24,576 nt of DNA, from contig CAKOIQ010000014.1 in NCBI GenBank assembly GCA_934086935.1, positions 1-24,576 of the forward strand. Reading direction: 5' to 3'. Shown here one piece after another: positions 13,932 through 22,345 of the stretch. Numbering within the stretch: position 1 is the stretch's first letter; every line of letters starts with the position of its first letter. The translations under genes were made by a program, and so were the position numbers. Below the pieces are notes generated by a model. The model did not search any database. It saw only the letters and a list, made by a program, of their open reading frames with translations, and was not told where the DNA came from. Source of the stretch: an uncultured Bacilli bacterium (lineage in GTDB: Bacteria > Bacillota_I > Bacilli_A > RF39 > UBA660).

Positions 13932-15120
13932 TTTTATTTTTAATTAATAGATATGCTGTTAATGAAGATACAATTACGAAGACACCTACTCCACCTAAAA
14001 TTAAATATATATTTTTATTTTTAGTAAATTTAACTACTTTTTCAGCTTTTTTAGTTGTCGTTGTTGATGTGGTGGTAGTAGTTGTTGTAGTTGTTGTTAT
14101 ATCTGGTTCTTCTATAGTACTAGCATTTTTGTCAATAGTAATAAAGATTTTTGGTAATGATGAATAATCATATTCGTATTTTTCAGTTATATTTTTGACA
14201 CATTTTGAATTGATTAATTCATAACTATCATCATAATCATCATCTGTACAATTAGAATAATCCTTATAATTGTAAACACCTTGAATTTTAGCTAAGTAAT
14301 AAGTTCCATCTTTAATGTTATTTGGTAATTGAATATATTTATTGTCTTTATGTTGTGCAACAAATGTTTCTTTAGTTTTTTCATTTATAAATGTTACGGT
14401 TGCTTCTTGAGTATAATTAGAACCATATAACTTTATTTTGGAACCACTTTTATATGTTTTATTAAAATTACTGGTACTTCCAACATAAACTCCATGAATT
14501 TTAGAGTTAGAATTTATTATATTAAATTTATTTTCTGGTAATGCAAATGTGGTAGTATTATTATGACCATCTTTAGAATATGTCTTTTCATATTTTGTAT
14601 AATCACTATTTAAAGCAGTTAACTTTAATTCATATACTGAGTACTGACCATTTGGAATATTATCTGGAAGTTGTAATTCAATTAAACAATCACCATCATT
14701 TGAATCAGTGCACCAAAGAGTATCATTTATTTCAATTATTTTGCCGGTTTCTTCATTTTTTAGTTTGGTTAAACCATCTATTACAATTTCATCTGTAACT
14801 TCAATATATAAATTTATTGAACTATTACCAGATAAGTAATAAGAATTGTTAATGTTTGAACACATTATTTCTCTTAAAGTTATTTGATTATCATATTCAT
14901 CAGTTAAATTAGCAGGCGTACTATATCCATGTTTTGCAGCTTCTTTTTGTCTTTCTTTTAAATCAGCAGCAGTACTTGTATCTGCAGGAGTACTTAAATC
15001 TGATGGTGTACTATTCTCATACGCATAACTATTAAATAAGTTTATAGTTCCACTAGCAATACTTACTATTAAAGCAAATGCAAAAACAATTAATGACATT
15101 TTTATATAATTCTTTTTCAT
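13912..15120 (-). CDS. Secreted, C-terminally membrane-anchored surface protein with Thr-rich stalk
   Basis: This 402-residue protein has a signal peptide (about 1-33, hydrophobic SLIVFAFALIVSIASG) and then short repeats of the form STP-[SA]-[DN]-L (STPSDL, STPADT, STAADL, later STPANL). Two or more Ig-like beta-rich stretches follow, each pairing a GxY or GxxVxF core with a PDNIPNGQY- or PNNIKDGTYY-like strand. A threonine-only run near residues 345-360 acts as a stalk. A transmembrane helix (about 371-393) with a KNKKKNENK cytoplasmic tail ends the protein. There is no LPxTG, so anchoring is by the helix. The ribosome site is GAGGAT. It lies 28 bases after the O-antigen-ligase-like gene and is probably co-transcribed. 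I do not recognise a named family. A role at the cell surface is inferred. Confidence 0.8.
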   Translation of the reverse strand: MKKNYIKMSLIVFAFALIVSIASGTINLFNSYAYENSTPSDLSTPADTSTAADLKERQKEAAKHGYSTPANLTDEYDNQITLREIMCSNINNSYYLSGNSSINLYIEVTDEIVIDGLTKLKNEETGKIIEINDTLWCTDSNDGDCLIELQLPDNIPNGQYSVYELKLTALNSDYTKYEKTYSKDGHNNTTTFALPENKFNIINSNSKIHGVYVGSTSNFNKTYKSGSKIKLYGSNYTQEATVTFINEKTKETFVAQHKDNKYIQLPNNIKDGTYYLAKIQGVYNYKDYSNCTDDDYDDSYELINSKCVKNITEKYEYDYSSLPKIFITIDKNASTIEEPDITTTTTTTTTTSTTTTKKAEKVVKFTKNKNIYLILGGVGVFVIVSSLTAYLLIKNKKKNENK

Positions 15121-15148
15121 AACACTATCCTCTACTCTTATATTTTTA

Positions 15149-16675
15149 TTATATAATTTCTTTATTTAATTGTAAACTTAAATAAGCTAAAGATGTAATA
15201 ACCCAAAATATTGGAGTAACTATTACAATTTCAAGATTGAAGAAATCTTGAATTAAATAACAGATTACACCAATTAAAATAACTAATGATTCTTTATGGC
15301 ATTTAATAAATTCTTTAAGATAATTAAAAATAAACATTAAATAAAAGATTAAACCTAAAATACCATTGTTTACTAAAATAGTTAAATATACATTTGCGGC
15401 TGTATCTTCAATTGTTTTGCTTCCAATTAAAGAAAGATCATTTGCAAAATTGCTCATAAATCTAATAGCAAATGTATCAGGACCAGTTCCTATTAAAGGA
15501 TAATTTTTTACTAATTGAATACTTCTTTTCCATAGAAATAAACGAAAATTACCAAAGGTATCATTTAGATTTAAATGTAATATTTCATGAATTTCAGTTA
15601 AATATCCTATTTTAAAATCAAATATAAATAATAATATTAAGGAAAATATGCCTATACTAAAAATAAATATATAATATTTTTTTAAGTAGTTTTTGAGTTC
15701 TATTTTATAATTTATTTTTTGGAATTTAAATGATATTAAAATTAAAGATATAGAGATAATTAATAACATTATAAGCATGATATTAATCTGAAAATCTAAT
15801 GATAATTTATTGATATTATAGTGATATACAGGGTTTAAAAAGATATTAAATGCATATCCTAAAAAGAATAAACTTATTACTATTAAAAGATTAGATGTTT
15901 TTTTATTAGTATTTATTAGTACTGGGAAAAATAAAATAATAATTCCTAGTAAAGCTACTTTTCCACTATCAACATTAATTATTTCAAATATAAATAATGT
16001 TAAAAATATGGTTATTAATTCAAAAATACGGATTTTTTTAGTTTTTTCTAATAAGATAAATGAAGCAATAGTTGGGGTTATAGTAAGCATAAAAAAGGCA
16101 CTTAAAAAGTCTATATTTCCTATTGTTCCCATAAAGCTAGCATTATGAGTTCCATAACCTAATTGATACATATTCAAAAAATCTATACCAAGATATTGAA
16201 AAAAACAAATTATACTTTCAATAAACGCTGATATTGTAAGAAATAAAAGATGATTTTTCTTATATTTTCCAAAGAATGTTATAAAAAAGAATGTTATTAT
16301 ATACATTAAATTTACTAATAGTCCTTCTTTTCTACCTAGACCAATTATTATATTATAATTATCTTTATATGGTGATGTAAAAGCACTTATAATACAAATT
16401 AATAAATATATAAATAAAAATATTTGAAATTTCTTAATTTTTTTATTTGTAAATAAGTTAACTTTTTTGATGATTAAATAATACATTATAATGAAAAAAG
16501 TTAATAATATATAGACGACTGATCCTAATTTAAAATAATTCCATTTACATTCAAAAATATGAAAGTATCCTGTTTTATCTATTATAAAGGGAAATATTAA
16601 TAAAATATAAAAAATAAAAATATCAGTTAATATTTCTAATTTATTTTGTCCGCTTGTTATATATTTTTCTTTCAT
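15149..16675 (-). CDS. O-antigen ligase / polymerase-like integral membrane protein (Wzy_C/WaaL type)
   Basis: This is a 508-residue polytopic membrane protein with about a dozen hydrophobic helices. The large extracytoplasmic loop carries the family-like stretch LVKNYPLIGTGPDTF, then DTAANVYLTILVNNGILGLIFYL, as in the O-antigen ligase superfamily, where an H/D-x-N-xYL motif lies near the catalytic histidine. Such proteins join or polymerise undecaprenyl-linked glycans, or attach glycans to proteins, outside the membrane. The start is the ATG at 16675 with AAGGAG five bases upstream. An in-frame extension of 16 codons reaches back into the promoter and is rejected. The next gene is an anchored, Thr-rich surface protein, which might be a glycosylation substrate, but that is only a suggestion from proximity. 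Confidence 0.8.
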   Translation of the reverse strand: MKEKYITSGQNKLEILTDIFIFYILLIFPFIIDKTGYFHIFECKWNYFKLGSVVYILLTFFIIMYYLIIKKVNLFTNKKIKKFQIFLFIYLLICIISAFTSPYKDNYNIIIGLGRKEGLLVNLMYIITFFFITFFGKYKKNHLLFLTISAFIESIICFFQYLGIDFLNMYQLGYGTHNASFMGTIGNIDFLSAFFMLTITPTIASFILLEKTKKIRIFELITIFLTLFIFEIINVDSGKVALLGIIILFFPVLINTNKKTSNLLIVISLFFLGYAFNIFLNPVYHYNINKLSLDFQINIMLIMLLIISISLILISFKFQKINYKIELKNYLKKYYIFIFSIGIFSLILLFIFDFKIGYLTEIHEILHLNLNDTFGNFRLFLWKRSIQLVKNYPLIGTGPDTFAIRFMSNFANDLSLIGSKTIEDTAANVYLTILVNNGILGLIFYLMFIFNYLKEFIKCHKESLVILIGVICYLIQDFFNLEIVIVTPIFWVITSLAYLSLQLNKEII

Positions 16676-16690
16676 AATTACTCCTTTTTT

Positions 16691-16696
16691 ATTATA
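16691..16696 (-). promoter_or_regulatory. -10 element of the O-antigen-ligase-like gene
   Basis: TATAAT on the minus strand lies 15 bases upstream of the ATG at 16675 and just past the terminator of the preceding gene. The -35 is not clear. Confidence 0.45.
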
Positions 16697-16711
16697 ACTT
16701 AGATGTAAAGA

Positions 16712-16736
16712 AAAAACTATCAAAATGATAGTTTTT
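16712..16736 (-). terminator. Terminator of the TPM-domain gene
   Basis: An 11-bp stem AAAAACTATCA / TGATAGTTTTT with a three-base loop is followed by T's on the minus strand and overlaps the stop codon. Confidence 0.8.
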
Positions 16737-17625
16737 AAAATCTGTGACCGCCACCACCATGACTGGCACCAGAACTACCAGAGTGGAAACCACCGCCTGA
16801 TGAATGTCCACCACCTCCTCCAGTATCTGCTGGAGGAATATAAACTCTGCTAGTATTTGATGTAATAAAGTTTTTAGTGTCTTTGGTTATTTCAAAAGCT
16901 TTTTGATCAAAATAATCATTTGAATTAGTTGCTTGTTTAACTTTTTTGTTACGTAAAGCTAAGATTAAGGTGCCAATGATAGCACTTCCTATAGCAATTA
17001 TTGTCAATGTTAAATATGGAGTTTTACGATAAATTTTAGTTCCTATTACAACATATTTATTATTATTATCTGAAAAGCCTTGGTTATAATAATTTGTTAT
17101 TCTTTCAATTAAAGTATTACAAGCATTAAAATACTCATGATTATACATTGGTAAATCTAATGCTGATAAAGTATATTCAATACGACTATCATCATAATAA
17201 AGCATGGCTGTTCCTGCTGTAGAAATATAAAATATTCTGTTTTGCATATCAATAACAAATGCTAATCCATTGATAGAAAAATCGTTATAATCATAAAAAT
17301 CATCAGCATATTCTCTAGTTGAAGTTTTAACATTAGTATTGATTGTTACGATTGCTAAATCTAAATTAGTATGAGCGATAAATTCTTTAACACTTTCATA
17401 TAATTTTTGTTCTTCTTCATCGGTTAAAATTTCAGCAAAGTCATATATTTTTTCATCAGCATTTACTGATGGAGTTGATAAAACATTAAGTTCCATTTTA
17501 TCTTTATATTTTATTTTACTGGGAACTCTTAAATCTTCTTTAGTTCTTGAATATGTATTAGTTGAAGCAGATACAGGAATCAATAGTGAAAAGAATGTAA
17601 TTAATAAAAATAATAACTTTTTCAT
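16735..17625 (-). CDS. TPM-domain membrane protein with Gly/Ser/His-rich tail
   Basis: This 296-residue protein has a signal peptide (1-20), a TPM domain (about 57-185, with IYDFAEILTDEEEQKL, LDLAIVTIN and the AFVIDMQNRIFYISTAGTA core), one membrane helix (about 203-224), and a tail in which glycine, serine and histidine dominate (about 268-296, ending GGGGHRF). TPM domains occur in membrane proteins linked to photosystem II repair in plants and to envelope functions in bacteria. The bacterial role is unclear and phosphatase activity has been reported for some. The topology puts the TPM domain outside and the tail in the cytoplasm. Its ATG overlaps the stop of the zinc-ribbon gene (TAATG), with AAGGAG inside that gene's end. 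The pairing suggests a joint function. Confidence 0.85.
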   Translation of the reverse strand: MKKLLFLLITFFSLLIPVSASTNTYSRTKEDLRVPSKIKYKDKMELNVLSTPSVNADEKIYDFAEILTDEEEQKLYESVKEFIAHTNLDLAIVTINTNVKTSTREYADDFYDYNDFSINGLAFVIDMQNRIFYISTAGTAMLYYDDSRIEYTLSALDLPMYNHEYFNACNTLIERITNYYNQGFSDNNNKYVVIGTKIYRKTPYLTLTIIAIGSAIIGTLILALRNKKVKQATNSNDYFDQKAFEITKDTKNFITSNTSRVYIPPADTGGGGGHSSGGGFHSGSSGASHGGGGHRF

Positions 17626-18686
17626 TACACATTACTCCTTATGAAGAAATAGAATATAGCAAAACTAATCGCAAATACAATTAACGCTATAGATAAGAAT
17701 GCGATAATGGCTTTAGGAATAGATACTGGCATATTTCCAATTAATTTTCCGGTTTGACCGTTCATAGCAAATGTATATGTTTTATCTTTATATTTAATAT
17801 TTAATAAATAAACTGGTAATAAAGCATACTCTGTTTTAAATTCTGGAAATGTAATATTTTCACTAGTTATAATAATCGAACTATATCCTACTATTTTACT
17901 TTTAAATATTTCTTTAATAGTATTTTTCATTCTAGATATAACTTTTTCTTGGGCTTTTGATGATTCAACATCATACTTTTCGGCCAAAAAGCCTGATAGA
18001 TATGAGTAATTAAAAGGTACTACTTTTGAATAATCAAATGGTTCGATTGAATTCATAATAGCATCATCGAATTTTAAAGAACCATCGTTAGGTACTCTAT
18101 CTATTTTACATTTTCCTTCTTTTATTATTTCGTAAATATCAGTTTTGGTATAACGATAATTGCCACGAATCCAAACTTTTACATCAGTTGCTTTAACAGT
18201 TATGCCACCACTAGAAACACATGAGAATAGCCAAAATGGAATGTAGATTCCTCTTATTTCAGAAATATTTTTTTCACTACTAAAACTTTTAGGCATTAAA
18301 GGATGATGTTTACCTACTTTTTTAAAAGCTTCTTTTGCATTATCAATTGTTTTACTAAAGGGAATAATTATTTCGGGTTCAAATTTACCTTCTAATCTTG
18401 CTTTAATAATAGTAGGATTTTTACAATATACACAGAATGTTGCGGTTGTATTTTTATCGGTTATAATTTCGGCACCACAATCTGGACAACGATATAAATC
18501 ATATTTATTATTTTCTTCAGATTTTGATTCATTTTTTTGATATTTTTCTTGATTGTTTTTTAAATCTTTTAACTCAAATTGTTGACCGCAATAATCGCAT
18601 TTCCATTTTTGACTTGTAGGATCAAATACTAATGGAGCATTGCAAGCAGGACATTTATGATCAACAGCCACACTACTTTTTGTCAT
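17625..18686 (-). CDS. Double zinc-ribbon membrane-anchored protein (TFIIB-type zinc ribbon family)
   Basis: This 353-residue protein starts with two zinc ribbons: C12, C15, C30, C33 and C67, C70, C85, C88. A charged Asn/Lys/Glu linker (about 42-62) separates them. The middle part (about 100-315) includes IIIPFSKTIDNAKEAF, GIYIPFWLFSC and YALLPVYLLNIKYKDKTYTFAMNGQTGKL-type strands. A single C-terminal transmembrane helix (about 326-348) anchors it. Proteins of this layout are annotated only as TFIIB-type zinc-ribbon proteins. They may be adaptor or chaperone-like membrane proteins. It is coupled to the TPM-domain gene by a TAATG overlap. GGAAG lies upstream of the ATG at 18686. Confidence 0.82.
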   Translation of the reverse strand: MTKSSVAVDHKCPACNAPLVFDPTSQKWKCDYCGQQFELKDLKNNQEKYQKNESKSEENNKYDLYRCPDCGAEIITDKNTTATFCVYCKNPTIIKARLEGKFEPEIIIPFSKTIDNAKEAFKKVGKHHPLMPKSFSSEKNISEIRGIYIPFWLFSCVSSGGITVKATDVKVWIRGNYRYTKTDIYEIIKEGKCKIDRVPNDGSLKFDDAIMNSIEPFDYSKVVPFNYSYLSGFLAEKYDVESSKAQEKVISRMKNTIKEIFKSKIVGYSSIIITSENITFPEFKTEYALLPVYLLNIKYKDKTYTFAMNGQTGKLIGNMPVSIPKAIIAFLSIALIVFAISFAIFYFFIRSNV

Positions 18687-18729
18687 CGTTTCACTTCCTA
18701 TTATAAATATATCATTTTAATAAGAAAAA

Positions 18730-18749
18730 AACCACAATTATATGTGATT
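18730..18749 (-). terminator. Terminator of the rhomboid protease gene
   Basis: On the minus strand a 7-bp stem AATCACA / TGTGGTT (one G-T pair) with a six-base loop is followed by a T tract. It starts directly after the stop codon. Confidence 0.7.
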
Positions 18750-19874
18750 TTACTTTGTAAAAAATACTAGATATATTAAGAATAGTAATAATATTAAACT
18801 AGTTATTATTCCATTTACTTTAGAGCTTCTTTCATCATCTTTATTAACTCCTAGAGCCATTGATAAAAATAAACCACCAACTAATCCACCGATATGAGCA
18901 GCATTGTCAATACTTGGGGTTAAGTAACCAACTACTAAATTGATTACAATAACTGGAACAATTTGACCTAATAAAACACTACCTAAATATAGACGATAAT
19001 GATATCCAAAATATAGAAGTGAACCCATTAAACCAAAGATAGCACCAGAAGCGCCTAAACTATAGGTATTAGTTATCGCACATGATAATAAAGAACCAGT
19101 TAATCCGCTAAATAAATAAACAATTAAAAATTTAGTTTTTCCTAAAAAAGTTTCAACTTGTTTACCAATTATAGATAAGGCATACATATTAAACACTAAA
19201 TGTAATATACTTGCATGCATAAATATACAAGTTATTAATCTATAAACTTCACCATTTCTTACTGAAGAAGGATCTAAAACAAACATATTGGCTAATTTAG
19301 GAATAGTCATAGTTAAAGCAAAAACTATTATATTTAAAATGATTAAAATATTGGTTATAACTATTCTTTTAGGTTTAAATATTCTTTCATATTCCTTATT
19401 ATCAGCTTCACTTTTTTCATTAATATCATTAGTTAATTGAATAAAATTTTCAAAATCGTTAGATTTCTTTAAAGTCATAGTTTTTAATTTAGGAAATAAG
19501 CCTGCTAAATTATCATCTTTTCTAATATCTTTTAAAGAATCAACTTTATAGTTGTCAATTAATTTATCTTCTTTTAAAGGAATGTTATCATTTAAATCTA
19601 ATAAGATATTTAAAGTTTTTAATTTAAAAGAAAAAGTCTTCTTTTTAATTTGTTTAGTAACATTTTTTATTTTAAAATTATCAAATTTTAGTTGTTCTTC
19701 ATTGTGAATATAATTAGAATTAATTCTTATTACTTTATAATTAGCATTTAAATTTTCTAACCAAATTTCATTTTTTACTCCATTTACTATGATTGGTTGA
19801 TAGTTTTCTTCGGTAATAAAATAATGAACAAGGCGCATAACTATTTCATCTTTTTTGTTTACTAATGTACTCAT
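18750..19874 (-). CDS. Rhomboid family intramembrane serine protease (GluP/YqgP-like)
   Basis: The protein has 374 residues. The first 165 or so form a soluble cytoplasmic domain rich in Lys, Asn and Asp, as in the Bacillus YqgP/GluP type. Six or seven membrane helices follow. Catalytic parts are HASILHLVFNMYAL (N229 near the oxyanion site), the serine S276 in GASGAIFGL and the histidine H327 in AAHIGGLVGG. Rhomboids cleave helices of other membrane proteins inside the bilayer. In Bacillus, YqgP has been tied to magnesium transporter quality control, but the substrate here cannot be predicted. It has a GGAG ribosome site, a TGTTATAAA -10 about 33 bases upstream and its own terminator, so it is a single-gene unit. 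Confidence 0.92.
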   Translation of the reverse strand: MSTLVNKKDEIVMRLVHYFITEENYQPIIVNGVKNEIWLENLNANYKVIRINSNYIHNEEQLKFDNFKIKNVTKQIKKKTFSFKLKTLNILLDLNDNIPLKEDKLIDNYKVDSLKDIRKDDNLAGLFPKLKTMTLKKSNDFENFIQLTNDINEKSEADNKEYERIFKPKRIVITNILIILNIIVFALTMTIPKLANMFVLDPSSVRNGEVYRLITCIFMHASILHLVFNMYALSIIGKQVETFLGKTKFLIVYLFSGLTGSLLSCAITNTYSLGASGAIFGLMGSLLYFGYHYRLYLGSVLLGQIVPVIVINLVVGYLTPSIDNAAHIGGLVGGLFLSMALGVNKDDERSSKVNGIITSLILLLFLIYLVFFTK

Positions 19875-19906
19875 AATACTCCTGCCTTTTTATTTAATAT
19901 ATATAT

Positions 19907-19915
19907 TTTATAACA
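19907..19915 (-). promoter_or_regulatory. Extended -10 promoter of the rhomboid gene
   Basis: TGTTATAAA on the minus strand lies about 33 bases upstream of the ATG and differs by one base from the TGTTATAAT element at other genes in the window. The -35 is weak. Confidence 0.4.
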
Positions 19916-19942
19916 ATTTGTGGTTTTAGTAAAGAGAATAAA

Positions 19943-19962
19943 AAAGTAGAATTATCTACTTT
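19943..19962 (-). terminator. Terminator of rluD
   Basis: The 8-bp stem AAAGTAGA / TCTACTTT with loop ATTA overlaps the rluD stop codon and runs into T's on the minus strand. Confidence 0.75.
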
Positions 19963-20842
19963 CAAGGTTATCTATAAATTTTTGGAATTCTGTTGGTAAT
20001 GGGGCTTCGAAGTGAAGTTTTTCTTTAGTGATAGGATGAATAAAATCAACACTTCTTGAGTGTAAGAATTGACCAAATGGAGTTGTTTTCATATTGGTAT
20101 AAACAGGATCATTATATACTGGATAACCAATATATTTCATATGGACTCTTATTTGATGAGTTCTACCGGTTTCTAAAGAAAGATTTACTAATGTATACCC
20201 TTTATATCTTTTTAAGACATTTAAGTGAGTTACAGCATGTTTAGAGTTATCTGGAGTAACACACATTCTTTTTCTTTCTTCTTTATCTCTACCAATGGGG
20301 GCATCAATAGTTGCTGTTTCGGTTGGAAGTTCACCAATTAAGAGAGCTGTATATTCTCTTTTGATAGTTTTATTTTTAAAGCCTTCTGCTAATAATTCAT
20401 GAGCTTTATTGTTTTTAGCAACAATTATAATACCACTTGTATCTTTATCAATACGATGAACAATACCTGGTCTAAACTCGCCATTAGCATCACTTAAATT
20501 ATTGGTATAACCCATAAGAGCATTTACCAACGTATGAGAAGTATTACCATTACCAGGATGAACTACCATACCTGATGGTTTATTAATTACCATTAAATCA
20601 TTATCTTCATAGATAATATCTAATTTAATATTTTCTGGTTCAATGTCAATTTCTTCATTAAAATTTTCATCAATTGTTATCTCATCATTATTTCTTAAAA
20701 TATAATTACTTTTAGTTTCTTTACCATTAACTAAAATATTTTTTGATTCAATCATTTTTTGAATAGTACTTCTTGAATAATCTGTTTGATTTGTTAAATA
20801 TTTATCGATTCTAATATTTTCATCATTTATTAATATCTTCAT
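19952..20842 (-). CDS. rluD: Ribosomal large subunit pseudouridine synthase D (RluD/YlyB family)
   Basis: The 296-residue enzyme isomerises uridines in 23S rRNA helix 69, by analogy with RluD. An N-terminal S4 RNA-binding domain (SRSTIQKMIESKNILVNG) is followed by the RluA-type catalytic domain with HRIDKDTSG (catalytic Asp about residue 132), INKPSGMVVHPG and GRTHQIRVHMKYIGYPV. The start is the ATG at 20842, preceded by AAAGGAG six bases upstream. This puts its first 20 bases inside the end of lspA, so the two are coupled. An upstream in-frame start would add eight residues and lacks a site. The lspA-rluD pair is conserved in Bacillus (lspA-ylyB). Confidence 0.94.
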   Translation of the reverse strand: MKILINDENIRIDKYLTNQTDYSRSTIQKMIESKNILVNGKETKSNYILRNNDEITIDENFNEEIDIEPENIKLDIIYEDNDLMVINKPSGMVVHPGNGNTSHTLVNALMGYTNNLSDANGEFRPGIVHRIDKDTSGIIIVAKNNKAHELLAEGFKNKTIKREYTALLIGELPTETATIDAPIGRDKEERKRMCVTPDNSKHAVTHLNVLKRYKGYTLVNLSLETGRTHQIRVHMKYIGYPVYNDPVYTNMKTTPFGQFLHSRSVDFIHPITKEKLHFEAPLPTEFQKFIDNLESR

Positions 20843-21290
20843 GGTCTTCTCCTTTAATAATTGCATATATAACTAATATTACACCAAAAAATATAGCAAT
20901 ATCACTTATATTAAAGATGGGATAATTATAATTAAATAGTCTAAAATCTAAAAAGTCTTTAACATAGCCAAATACTAGTCTATCAAAAAAATTACCTAAA
21001 ATACCACCAATAAGTAAGCCAAAAGCAATCATATTTCTTTTATTTTGTGTAAAATTTTTAAGATATTTAATAATAACATATAATGCTAAGATGCTTATAA
21101 CTATTAAAAATATTCTTTGTTTTAAAAATAAACTCCATGCTGCTCCTTCATTATGAACGTAAGTTAAATAAAAGAAATTTTTGATTACTTTAATACTTTG
21201 ATTTAAATTTATTAAACTTTCTATAATATATTTCGTAGCTTGATCTAAGATAAAAACTATTATACTTATTATAGCTATTTTTTTATTCAT
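20823..21290 (-). CDS. lspA: Lipoprotein signal peptidase (signal peptidase II)
   Basis: This 155-residue aspartic protease has four membrane helices and removes signal peptides from prolipoproteins after lipid attachment to their cysteine. The conserved segments are LDQATKYII near the N-terminus, VHNEGAAWSLF, GILGNFFDRL, then YVKDF with D112 and FNISDIAI with D130, the two catalytic aspartates. The usual N-x-A-D of the last motif is N-I-S-D here, a mild change. GGTGATGAA is the ribosome site. A possible own promoter lies in the end of ylmC. rluD overlaps its 3' end by 20 bases. Confidence 0.95.
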   Translation of the reverse strand: MNKKIAIISIIVFILDQATKYIIESLINLNQSIKVIKNFFYLTYVHNEGAAWSLFLKQRIFLIVISILALYVIIKYLKNFTQNKRNMIAFGLLIGGILGNFFDRLVFGYVKDFLDFRLFNYNYPIFNISDIAIFFGVILVIYAIIKGEDHEDINK

Positions 21291-21309
21291 TTCATCACCA
21301 ACTACCTAT

Positions 21310-21338
21310 ATTATACTTATTTTAAGGTAAGTCGACAA
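21310..21338 (-). promoter_or_regulatory. Possible lspA promoter
   Basis: On the minus strand: TTGTCG, a 17-bp spacer and TATAAT, 20 bases upstream of the lspA ATG. The -35 lies in the last codons of ylmC. The -10 is perfect and the -35 matches four of six positions. Confidence 0.5.
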
Positions 21339-21546
21339 GTATTACATCAGAACCTATAGTTTTTATTTGTTTAAAAGATATTCTTGTTTCACTACTATTA
21401 TTAAATCTTTTCATCATTTTAAGTTCACCTACTATTAAATTATTAATAAGACCATCTTCATTAACATCGATATCAATTATTTTACCGATTCGGGTGCCAG
21501 TAGTCATATTTATAATATCTTTACGTTGTAAATCACTCATAAGCAT
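21322..21546 (-). CDS. ylmC: YlmC/YmxH family PRC-barrel protein (sporulation-associated)
   Basis: This small protein of 74 residues has a PRC-barrel fold. TTGTRIGKIIDIDVNEDGLINNLIVGE is followed by the RISFKQIKTIGSDVILVDL end that marks the YlmC/YmxH family. It is widespread in endospore formers and usually lies just downstream of sigG, as here (26 bases). Its exact function is unknown. The start is taken as the ATG at 21546, with GGTGATA seven bases upstream. A start at the next ATG (21540) is possible. The earlier in-frame TTG would overlap the ribosome site. Confidence 0.88.
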   Translation of the reverse strand: MLMSDLQRKDIINMTTGTRIGKIIDIDVNEDGLINNLIVGELKMMKRFNNSSETRISFKQIKTIGSDVILVDLP

Positions 21547-21572
21547 AATAGTTATCACCAATAAATTATATG

Positions 21573-22343
21573 TTATTTCATAAGTCTTTTAACATTTTTG
21601 ATAGCACTTTTTTCAATTCGTGATATTTGAGCTTGAGAAACACCTAAATCATCTGCAAGTTCCATTTGAGTTTTACCATAGATATATCTTGAATATAATA
21701 TTTTAGCTTCTCTTTCATTAATTTCTTTTAAGGCATGTCTTAAACTTATAATATCATCCTGATCTTTTATTTTTGAATCTTTTACTTGATCCATAAGATA
21801 GATAGTATCTCCACCATCATTATAGATGGGATCAAATAAACTCATAGGTGCGATTAAACTTTCTAGAGATGATGCTAGTTCATATTCAGATAAATTTAAA
21901 TTATCACAAATTTCATGATTAGTAGGCTCAGAGCCATATTTTAACATATATTCATCTTTATATTTTAAAATTTGATAAGCATTATCTCTAATGTTTCTTG
22001 ATATTCTTACAGTGCTTGAATCTCTAATAAACCTTTTAACTTCACCAATAATTAAGGGAACTGCATAGGTGGAAAATTGAACATTATATTCTAAACTAAA
22101 GTTATCAACTGCTTTAATTAAACCAACACAACCAATTTGAAATAAATCATTCATATCATGTTTACCATTATTATATTTATTAATGATACTTAGAACTAAT
22201 TTTAAGTTACCATTAATTATTTTTTCTTTAGCTTCTTGATTTCCTTTTTGATATTCTTTAAATAAAGTAATCATTTCATCATTAGTTAATACTTTTAATT
22301 TATTAGTGTCTATTCCGTTTATTTCTACTTTATACTTAGCCAA
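21573..22343 (-). CDS. sigG: RNA polymerase sporulation sigma factor SigG (forespore)
   Basis: Sigma-G directs late forespore transcription after engulfment. The N-terminus KYKVEINGIDTNKLKVL is the SigG signature (KVEICGVDTSKLPVL in Bacillus). Region 2 has NGNLKLVLSI, DLFQIGCVGLIKAVDNF and FSTYAVPLIIGE. FDPIYNDGGDTIYLMDQ is also specific to this subgroup. Region 4 ends with GKTQMELADDLGVSQAQISRIEKSAIK. I set the start at the TTG at 22343 (257 residues), which gives the family N-terminus and has AAAGGAGC upstream. Translation from the frame's upstream limit would run through the hairpin. That ribosome site lies inside a hairpin between sigE and sigG, so expression may be limited. Confidence 0.95.
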   Translation of the reverse strand: MAKYKVEINGIDTNKLKVLTNDEMITLFKEYQKGNQEAKEKIINGNLKLVLSIINKYNNGKHDMNDLFQIGCVGLIKAVDNFSLEYNVQFSTYAVPLIIGEVKRFIRDSSTVRISRNIRDNAYQILKYKDEYMLKYGSEPTNHEICDNLNLSEYELASSLESLIAPMSLFDPIYNDGGDTIYLMDQVKDSKIKDQDDIISLRHALKEINEREAKILYSRYIYGKTQMELADDLGVSQAQISRIEKSAIKNVKRLMK

Positions 22344-22345
22344 AT

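Noticed and set aside
14050..14102. Triplet repeat run in the surface protein gene, considered as a phase-variation tract
   Set aside because: The repeat unit is in-frame ACA/ACT codons, so slippage would change the stalk length but not switch the gene off.
13889..14167. A + strand frame with SD-like AGGAGA overlapping the transferase stop, encoding a hydrophobic, valine-rich protein
   Set aside because: It is antisense to the Thr-run, anchor and tail of the surface protein. The valine run is just the complement of threonine codons, and the AGGAGA lies in the terminator stem.
21332..21339. TTGTCGAC in the lspA promoter, considered as a Spo0A box
   Set aside because: One short match with no second box, and it sits in the ylmC coding end. 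There is no reason to expect Spo0A control of lspA.
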